Shown here one piece after another: positions 59,096 through 64,000 of a stretch of 64,000 nt of DNA. A program made the translations under genes and the position numbers. How positions within the stretch are numbered: the stretch's first letter is position 1; every line of letters begins with the position of its first letter. The DNA comes from Telluria mixta. Its GTDB lineage: Bacteria > Pseudomonadota > Gammaproteobacteria > Burkholderiales > Burkholderiaceae_D. The stretch lies in the NCBI RefSeq assembly GCF_029223865.1, contig NZ_CP119520.1, forward strand, positions 806,001-870,000, written 5' to 3'. The notes below the pieces were generated by a model that had not been told where the DNA came from, ran no database searches, and saw only the letters and a program-made list of their open reading frames with translations.

Positions 59096-60171
59096 GGTGC
59101 CGACCCTCCGATGTTGGCTCCGCTGTCCATGTCGAACAGGTGGATGCGCGCAGGTTCCGGCGCCACCTTCACGCGCTGCCCCGGCGCCACCTGCACGTGC
59201 GGCGCCAGGCGCGCGACGATGGCCTGGCTGCCGACCTGCAGGCCGACCATCGTGTCCGCGCCGAGCGCCTCGACGACGTCGACGACCGCCTCGATGCCGT
59301 GGCCCGCGAGCGCCAGGTGCTCGGGCCGGATGCCGGCGGCCACCAGCTTGCCCTCGAACGCCGCTGCATGGGCGGCCAGCGCGGCCGGCAGCGGCAACGC
59401 GAAGCCGTCGCCGACCAGCGTCCGGTCGGACAGCCGGCCTTCGAGGAAGCCCATCGCGGGCGAGCCGATGAAGCTGGCGACGAAGCGGTTGGCCGGATGC
59501 TCGTACAGTTCGAGCGGACTGGCCACCTGCTGGATGTCGCCATCTTTCATGACGACGATGCGGTCGCCCATCGTCATCGCTTCGACCTGGTCGTGCGTGA
59601 CATAGACCGTCGTCACGCCGAGCTTGCGGTGCAGCCGCGTGATCGATGCGCGCATCTCCACGCGCAGCTTGGCGTCCAGGTTGGACAGCGGTTCGTCCAT
59701 CAGGAACGCATGCGGCTTGCGCACGATGGCGCGGCCCAGCGCCACGCGCTGGCGCTGGCCGCCGGACAGTTCCTTCGGCTTGCGGTCCAGCAGTGCGTCG
59801 AGGTGCAGCATGCGCGCTGCCTCGTCGACGCGCTCGGCGATCTGCCCTTTCGGCACCTTGTCGAGCTTTAAGGCGAACCCCATGTTTTCGCGCACCGTCA
59901 TGTGCGGGTACAGCGCATAGTTCTGGAAGACCATCGCGATGTCGCGCTCCTTCGGCTGCAGGTCGTTGACGACGCGCCCGCCGATCTGCAGGCTGCCGTC
60001 GGAAATCTCTTCCAGGCCCGCGATCATGCGCAAGGTGGTCGACTTGCCGCAGCCGGACGGGCCGACAAAGACGACGAATTCGCCGTCGCGGATGTGCAGG
60101 TTGAAATCCTTCACGGCGTGGTAGCCGTTGTCGTAGAACTTGCGTACGTGTTGCAATTGGATGTCGGCCAT
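59092..60171 (-). CDS. ugpC: Carbohydrate ABC transporter ATPase, UgpC/MalK type
   Basis: A 359-residue ATPase. It has Walker A VGPSGCGKSTT (about 37-47), the signature LSGGQRQRVALGRAIVR, Walker B FLMDEPLSNLDAKLR and a carboxy TOBE/OB regulatory domain (about 240-359) with GIRPEHLAL, as in MalK, UgpC and MsmK. The symbol ugpC is only a family label. The permeases and binding protein are not in the window. The gene is coupled to the propeller gene (ATGA) and follows the phospholipase gene by 11 bases. It may energise permeases for sugar or glycerol-3-phosphate encoded elsewhere. Confidence 0.88.
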   Translation of the reverse strand: MADIQLQHVRKFYDNGYHAVKDFNLHIRDGEFVVFVGPSGCGKSTTLRMIAGLEEISDGSLQIGGRVVNDLQPKERDIAMVFQNYALYPHMTVRENMGFALKLDKVPKGQIAERVDEAARMLHLDALLDRKPKELSGGQRQRVALGRAIVRKPHAFLMDEPLSNLDAKLRVEMRASITRLHRKLGVTTVYVTHDQVEAMTMGDRIVVMKDGDIQQVASPLELYEHPANRFVASFIGSPAMGFLEGRLSDRTLVGDGFALPLPAALAAHAAAFEGKLVAAGIRPEHLALAGHGIEAVVDVVEALGADTMVGLQVGSQAIVARLAPHVQVAPGQRVKVAPEPARIHLFDMDSGANIGGSAP

Positions 60172-60182
60172 GCTGGCTCCTG

Positions 60183-62219
60183 CTACCAGGGTTGAGTGGA
60201 TGCGAGCGTCATCGCGGGATCGCTGGTGCCGTCGTAGCCCGTCTCGATGCGGCCGGCGAAGCGCCAGGCGGCGTCGCCGCTGCGCACGACGGCGTCGTAC
60301 CACGGGCCGGGCAGCGCGACGCGTTCGACGGCGCCAGGCGCAAGACGAAAGGCACGGGGCGACGGATCGGCATACGCGAGCATCGCCAGCGTCGCTTCGT
60401 GCGGGACATCGGTGCCGTTGCGCAGTTCGAGTACGAGGCGGTCGCCGTCGCGCATCGCACGCACGGCGATGGCCGGCACGCCGCTGCCGCGCAGGCCACG
60501 ATGAAAGCCGTTCGGGCCGAGGATCCACAGGTCGTAGGCCCCGGCCGGCGGCGCTTTCACCGGGACGGCACTCGCGACGACCGGCGGCGCGGTCCACACG
60601 TCGGCCAGCTGCTTGCCCGCCTCCACCGTGTAGCGGCGCGGGATGCGGCCGAGCCGCAAACGGTCGTAGACGTGGAACACGGCGCCGGCCGCGCCCGCGT
60701 TGGCGAAAGCGAGCGCGATGCCGTCCGCGCGCGGTTCGGCCAGCACTTCGAGGTAGTAAGGCAGCGCACGCGACGGCCGCGTGCCCGGTTCCTGGCGCGG
60801 CGCCGCCTGCGCGGTCTCCGCCGGCACCTCGATCGCGGGCGTGGCGCGCTGGCGCAGCCGTTCCGCGTCGGCCTGCGCCTTGCCGTAGACCGGCAGGCGC
60901 GGGGTGGACGCATCGGGCGACGCGAAGTCGAAGCAGCTCGTCAGGTCGCCGCACACGGCACGGCGCCAGGCGCTGATGTTCGGCTCCATGACGCCGAAGC
61001 GGGACTCGAGGAAGCGCAGGATCGACGTGTGGTCGAACACCTGCGAGTTCACCCAGCCGCCCTTGCTCCACGGGGACATCACGAGCATCGGCACGCGCGG
61101 GCCGAGGCCGTAAAGCTTGCCGTCGCGGTGACACTCGGCGCCGCAGTCGACGGTCGATTTGCCGGCGCGCGTACCGTCCTGCGCGAACGCGGGCGGCGCC
61201 GGCGGCGGCACGTGGTCGAAGAAGGCGTCGTTCTCGTCGTACATCTGCAGGAACACGGTGCCGCTCCAGACGTCCGGGTCCGCGAGCAGCGCTTCCAGCA
61301 CCTGCAGGGTGTAGGCGCCGCCCTGCACGGGCGTGGACGGTCCGGGATGCTCGCAGTACAGGCGCGGCGGGATGATCCAGCTGACCTGCGGCAGGCGGCC
61401 GTTCACCACGTCGTCGCGCAGCGCGTCCAGCGTGGCGTCGCGCAGGGTCGTCGACAGCCCCTTGTCCGCCAGCGGATGCGGGCGTGCCGCATGCGCCGCG
61501 CGGAAGGCCTTGAACGTCTCCAGCATGTTGCAGCCGTAGTTGTCCGCCATGTCGTTGTAGACCCTCCAGCTCACGCCCGCCGCTTCCAGGCGCTCCGCGT
61601 ACGTGCTCCAGGTAAAACCCTGCTCGACGGGACCGAAGCCTTCCATGCGGTTGTCGATGGCCGAGCCATTCGTCCCCGTCATCATGAACAGACGGTTGGG
61701 ATTCGTGCCGCCCTGCAGCGAGCAATGGTAGGCGTCGCACAGCGTGAACGCGTCGGCCAGCGCGAACTGCACGGGCAGCTCGGCGCGCGTGTAATAGGCC
61801 ATCGACGCATCCGTCTTGGCGCGCGGCCATGCGTTCAGGCGGCCGTCGTCCCACGCGGCCTGCGCGTCCGGCCACGTGTGTGGCAGGTCGAGCACGGGCT
61901 GGGCGTTGCCGGCGCCGGCATCGAGCCGATACGGCATCACGATGCGGCGGCCGTTGTGCTGCTGCCAGACCGTGCGCCCGTCGCGCACGGGAATCGTCAT
62001 GCGGTCGCCGAAGCCGCGCACGCCCGCCAGCGTGCCGAAGTAATGGTCGAACGAGCGGTTTTCCTGCATCAGGATGACGACGTGGCGCACGTCCGCGATG
62101 CTGCCGCTCTTGCGCTGCGCCGGAACAGCCAGCGCCTCACGCAGCAGCGGCGGCATCGCACTCAGGACGCTCGCGGCGGTAGCGCTCCCGAGGAAGCGGC
62201 GGCGTGAAAGACTGGTCAT
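60183..62219 (-). CDS. Tat-exported phosphocholine-type phospholipase C
   Basis: A 678-residue phosphoesterase family enzyme. A twin-arginine signal (SRRRFLGSATAASVLS) leads to export of a folded enzyme. VILMQENRSFDHYFGTLAG holds metal ligands (Glu, Asn, Asp) near residues 50-70. The phosphoesterase domain runs to about 440 with MYDENDAFFDHVPPPAPP and SPWSKGGWVNSQVFDHTS. Two beta-rich DUF756 repeats (about 520-678) end the protein. It fits the PlcC/PlcN group that cuts phosphatidylcholine or sphingomyelin. It is coupled to the GH35 gene (ATGA) and precedes the ATPase. Confidence 0.9.
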   Translation of the reverse strand: MTSLSRRRFLGSATAASVLSAMPPLLREALAVPAQRKSGSIADVRHVVILMQENRSFDHYFGTLAGVRGFGDRMTIPVRDGRTVWQQHNGRRIVMPYRLDAGAGNAQPVLDLPHTWPDAQAAWDDGRLNAWPRAKTDASMAYYTRAELPVQFALADAFTLCDAYHCSLQGGTNPNRLFMMTGTNGSAIDNRMEGFGPVEQGFTWSTYAERLEAAGVSWRVYNDMADNYGCNMLETFKAFRAAHAARPHPLADKGLSTTLRDATLDALRDDVVNGRLPQVSWIIPPRLYCEHPGPSTPVQGGAYTLQVLEALLADPDVWSGTVFLQMYDENDAFFDHVPPPAPPAFAQDGTRAGKSTVDCGAECHRDGKLYGLGPRVPMLVMSPWSKGGWVNSQVFDHTSILRFLESRFGVMEPNISAWRRAVCGDLTSCFDFASPDASTPRLPVYGKAQADAERLRQRATPAIEVPAETAQAAPRQEPGTRPSRALPYYLEVLAEPRADGIALAFANAGAAGAVFHVYDRLRLGRIPRRYTVEAGKQLADVWTAPPVVASAVPVKAPPAGAYDLWILGPNGFHRGLRGSGVPAIAVRAMRDGDRLVLELRNGTDVPHEATLAMLAYADPSPRAFRLAPGAVERVALPGPWYDAVVRSGDAAWRFAGRIETGYDGTSDPAMTLASTQPW

Positions 62220-63970
62220 GCGTCTCCCCTGTCCGCATGCAGCGCCGCCGTGCGGCACACGCTGCCATGCTGTTCGAACACGATCAATTCGTTGCTGCCC
62301 TGCCTGAGCAGCGGCGCCGGCACGTACAGGCGGCGCTGCGGGCCGCGTTCCCAGTAGCGGCCAAGATTGAAGCCGTTCAACCACGCGACGCCCTTCGTCC
62401 AGCCGGACAGGTCGAGGAAGCAGTCGCCCGGTGCCGCCACGTCGAATGCCGCGCGGTGAAAGCCCGGCCGGTCCGTCGGCCGGCCGTCGTACGCACCGAA
62501 CTCCAGCACGTCCAGGTCGCGCAGCGGCAGCGGGACCATCTCCCAGTGATACAGCTTGTTGATGCCGAGCCTGACCCAGCCCAGCAAGCCCTTGCGGTCC
62601 TGCAGGTCCGGGCCGTAGTTCACGCGCCCCTGGTTCTCGACGAGCAGTTCGATGATGCAGGGGCCGCCCGGCAGGTCGACGTCGATGGCGAACGGCCCGT
62701 CGCGTTCGAGCACGCCGACGGGAACGCCGTCGACGAACACCTGCGCGCGGTCGTGCACACGCTCGGCCGACAGCCGGACAAGGCCGGTCGGATGGCGCGT
62801 CCGTGTGCGGTACAACGTGTAGCCATACGACTGGCCCAGCGCTTCCATCGACCGCGGCGCGGCCGCTTCGACGATCGTGCCCAGCCGGGCGACGTTGTCC
62901 GCCAGCGCCGCGTAGGCCGTGAAGCGGATGGGACCAAGGTCGAGCCGCGGCACTGGCGCCGGCAACGCCAGCGGCGGCAGGTCGACGTACTTGCCGATCA
63001 CCTTGCGGAACCCGTGGTACTTCGCCGTCGGCTCGCCGTTCTCGCTCAGCGGCGCGTCGTAGTCGTACGAGTGCACCGTCGGCTGATAGCGGCGCGTCTC
63101 CAGGTCCGTGTTCGCGCCGTTCATGAAGCCGAAGCTCGTCCCGCCGTGGAACATGTAGACGTTGACGGAGGCGCCCGCCGCCATGATCTCGTCCAGCGCG
63201 GCCGCGGCGTCAATCGCATCGCGCGTGTGGTGCGGCTCGCCCCAGTGGTCGAACCAGCCGTTCCAGAACTCCATGCACATCAGCGGCGCATCCGGCTGGT
63301 AGCGGCGCAGTGTCGCGAACTCCTCCGTCGCACGCGAACCGAAGTTCGCCGTCTTCCACACGCCGTCCAGCGTGCCGTGCGTGAGCATGTGGTCCGTCGC
63401 GCCGTCGGACGTGAACAGCAGCGTCTCGACGCCCAGTTCCACCATCAGGTCGCGCAGCCAGGCCAGATATGCCTGGTCGCTGCCGTAGCTGCCGTACTCG
63501 TTCTCGACCTGCATCGCGATCACGGGGCCGCCGCGCTGGATCTGCAGCGGCAGCAGCCGTGGCAGCAGCGCCTCGTAGAACCGCCGCACGGCCGCCAGGT
63601 AAGGCGGATAACAGCAGCGCACCTCCATGTCCGGATCGGCCAGCAGCCACGCGGGCAGGCCGCCGAATTCCCATTCCGCGCAGATGAACGGACCCGGACG
63701 CACGATCACGTACAGGCCGAGCGCCTGCGCCGTCTCGACGAAGCGGACCAGGTCCGCCATGCCGTCGAAGTCGAATGCGCCCGGCCGCGGCTCGTGCACG
63801 TTCCACGCAACGTAGGTCTCGACGGTGTTCAGGCCCATCGCCCGCAGCTTGCGCAGCCGGTCCTCCCAGTACGCGGGCGGGATGCGGAAGTAGTGCAACG
63901 CGCCGGACAGGATCCGGAATGGCCGCCCGTCCAGCAGGAAGCCGCTGCCCTCGATACGAAAATCACCCAT
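62216..63970 (-). CDS. Beta-galactosidase, glycoside hydrolase family 35
   Basis: A 584-residue GH35 enzyme without a signal peptide. The TIM-barrel domain (1-330) opens with LSGALHYFRIPPAYWEDRL and VETYVAWNVHEP. The general acid is Glu158 in QVENEYGSYG and the nucleophile is Glu234 in MCMEFWNGWFDHWGE. Beta domains with LDGVPVGVL-type strands follow, and the end holds NGFNLGRYWERGPQ. It hydrolyses beta-galactosides in the cytoplasm. It is the first gene in the window of the operon GH35, PLC, ATPase, propeller, and the ATG is 11 bases after the stop of a gene that extends beyond the window. Confidence 0.93.
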   Translation of the reverse strand: MGDFRIEGSGFLLDGRPFRILSGALHYFRIPPAYWEDRLRKLRAMGLNTVETYVAWNVHEPRPGAFDFDGMADLVRFVETAQALGLYVIVRPGPFICAEWEFGGLPAWLLADPDMEVRCCYPPYLAAVRRFYEALLPRLLPLQIQRGGPVIAMQVENEYGSYGSDQAYLAWLRDLMVELGVETLLFTSDGATDHMLTHGTLDGVWKTANFGSRATEEFATLRRYQPDAPLMCMEFWNGWFDHWGEPHHTRDAIDAAAALDEIMAAGASVNVYMFHGGTSFGFMNGANTDLETRRYQPTVHSYDYDAPLSENGEPTAKYHGFRKVIGKYVDLPPLALPAPVPRLDLGPIRFTAYAALADNVARLGTIVEAAAPRSMEALGQSYGYTLYRTRTRHPTGLVRLSAERVHDRAQVFVDGVPVGVLERDGPFAIDVDLPGGPCIIELLVENQGRVNYGPDLQDRKGLLGWVRLGINKLYHWEMVPLPLRDLDVLEFGAYDGRPTDRPGFHRAAFDVAAPGDCFLDLSGWTKGVAWLNGFNLGRYWERGPQRRLYVPAPLLRQGSNELIVFEQHGSVCRTAALHADRGDA

Positions 63971-63980
63971 GTCCGGCCTT

Positions 63981-64000
63981 TCAATACTTGAAGCGCGCGC
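63981..64000 (-). CDS. 3' end of an upstream gene, possibly a TonB-dependent receptor
   Basis: The last bases, read on the minus strand, are ...A-R-F-K-Y-stop, ending ten bases before the GH35 start. A final aromatic residue after alternating residues is the usual carboxy end of outer-membrane beta-barrels such as TonB-dependent receptors, which often precede glycoside hydrolase genes. Five residues cannot prove this. Confidence 0.3.

Noticed and set aside
1..64000. tRNA, rRNA, CRISPR arrays, intact transposases
   Set aside because: I looked for CCA-ended cloverleaf-like stretches, regularly spaced repeats and DDE-type transposase motifs and found none convincing. Only the recombinase remnant at 4130-4555 relates to mobility genes.

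Overview
The window looks like chromosome from a GC-rich betaproteobacterium of the Oxalobacteraceae, most likely Massilia or a near relative. The pointers are the cytochrome oxidase cluster with DUF2970, DUF2909 and SURF1, OxyR, ubiA, pilU, a GC-rich third codon position in most genes, and the polysaccharide lyase / GH35 set. This is inference from gene content, not from a 16S gene; I see no rRNA, tRNA or CRISPR array.

Layout. (1) 1-4,600 is clearly AT-richer than the rest. It holds three unfamiliar plus-strand genes, an AbiTii-like gene and the amino-terminal remnant of a tyrosine recombinase, and looks like the end of an integrated defence or mobile island. (2) 4.67-7.68 kb is a tellurium-resistance type operon (DUF475, terD, AIM24, terZ) divergent from an NhaR-like regulator. 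(3) 8.7-24.6 kb is ordinary chromosome: a CNNM transporter, AraC/TfoX-C, GST, a TlpA/DMT operon divergent from a MocR regulator, a LytS/LytR/acyltransferase operon, an AhpD-like/peroxiredoxin pair with a LysR, an ABC exporter and an AI-2E family protein. (4) 24.6-33.65 kb is the aa3 cytochrome c oxidase locus with its heme A pathway and copper assembly factors, including a 39-residue gene. It has a recognisable promoter overlapped by a palindrome and a long folded leader. (5) 34-36.35 kb has a BioC-like methyltransferase and comF, both frameshifted, and trmL. A palindromic repeat is inserted in frame in comF.

(6) 36.35-43.36 kb is a second AT-rich island, a type VI secretion cargo set (vgrG, effector, immunity protein, PAAR). 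It is bounded by two diverged copies of the last ~115 bp of trmL. (7) 43.5-55.2 kb is chromosome with rfaE2, pilU, oxyR, ubiA, the DUF883/YqjE/YqjK trio, a Nudix-DUF4406 fusion divergent from a DeoR regulator over shared repeats, DUF488 and an MBL-fold protein. (8) 55.3-64 kb is carbohydrate and phospholipid catabolism: a PL8 lyase behind a LacI-type palindrome, facing a tightly coupled operon of a GH35 beta-galactosidase, a Tat-exported phospholipase C, a UgpC/MalK-type ATPase and a propeller-like protein.

Three genes (terD, the BioC-like gene, comF) each need one extra base at a run of four G (or C) to restore the family reading frame. That pattern is what long-read homopolymer error gives, so these may not be true pseudogenes. 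The most interesting points are the T6SS island at trmL with its unrecognised effector/immunity pair, the in-frame palindromic element in comF, the folded leader of the oxidase operon, and the uncharacterised genes beside AbiTii.
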